From contig NZ_DATJMN010000257.1 of assembly GCF_035508675.1 (NCBI RefSeq), positions 1-5,057 on the forward strand: 5,057 nt of DNA, in the 5' to 3' direction. The stretch is from Dyella_B sp035508675. GTDB lineage: Bacteria > Pseudomonadota > Gammaproteobacteria > Xanthomonadales > Rhodanobacteraceae. Shown piece by piece: positions 5,044-5,057 of this stretch. The translations under genes were made by a program, and so were the position numbers. The first letter of the stretch is position 1, and the number at the start of each line of letters is the position of its first letter. Under the pieces are notes generated by a model. The model had not been told where the DNA came from. It searched no databases and saw only the letters and a program-made list of their open reading frames with translations.

Positions 5044-5057
5044 CATGTCCGAAACGT
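5044..5057 (+). CDS. Possible first codons of a divergent gene, product unknown
   Basis: ATGTCCGAAACG at the right edge would encode MSET, with an AGGGTG stretch 8 bases upstream as a poor ribosome binding site. A divergent partner of hemL is plausible, but only four codons are visible, so no product can be named and the start may be chance. Confidence 0.25.

Noticed and set aside
1..5057. tRNA, rRNA, CRISPR array, insertion sequence or attachment site
   Set aside because: No tRNA-like fold, no regularly spaced direct repeats, no transposase and no long terminal inverted repeats were seen.

Overview
The window comes from a GC-rich gammaproteobacterium. Glutamate-based tetrapyrrole synthesis (hemL), an E. 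coli-like glyoxalase I, a sigma-54 activator and the codon use fit the Xanthomonadales, perhaps a Rhodanobacteraceae relative. This placement is inferred from composition and protein style alone.

Layout, left to right: (1) the 3' end of a sigma-54-dependent activator gene (+, to 523). (2) A 567-base gap (524-1090) without a convincing large gene but with dense structure. It has a textbook -24/-12 sigma-54 promoter on the minus strand (771-785), pointing left toward the activator gene. Four consecutive GC-rich stem-loops follow (697-725, 648-665, 615-634, 567-606). Two near-identical small palindromes lie at enhancer distance behind the promoter. (3) A plus-strand pair, argD-like aminotransferase (1091-2305) and glyoxalase I (2331-2750), closed by an intrinsic terminator at 2760-2788. 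(4) A convergent minus-strand pair, hemL (4930-3647) and a voltage-gated potassium-channel-like protein (3641-2754), whose start is only 5 bases after the hemL stop. (5) A short intergenic end (4931-5057) with an 8-G run and possibly the first codons of a divergent plus-strand gene.

The metabolic genes are ordinary: argD makes or degrades acylated ornithine, glyoxalase I removes methylglyoxal, and hemL makes 5-aminolevulinate. The plus- and minus-strand operons meet tail to tail with a 3-base gap, so the plus-strand terminator lies inside the end of the channel gene.

The most interesting part is 532-942. The sequence is what one would expect of a sigma-54-driven, strongly folded transcript of about 190-200 nt, beside the gene of an activator that could drive it. 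The RNA could be a regulatory RNA, could encode a 69-residue peptide, or both. Promoter and hairpins are read directly from sequence; expression, partnership with the neighbouring activator and function are inference.
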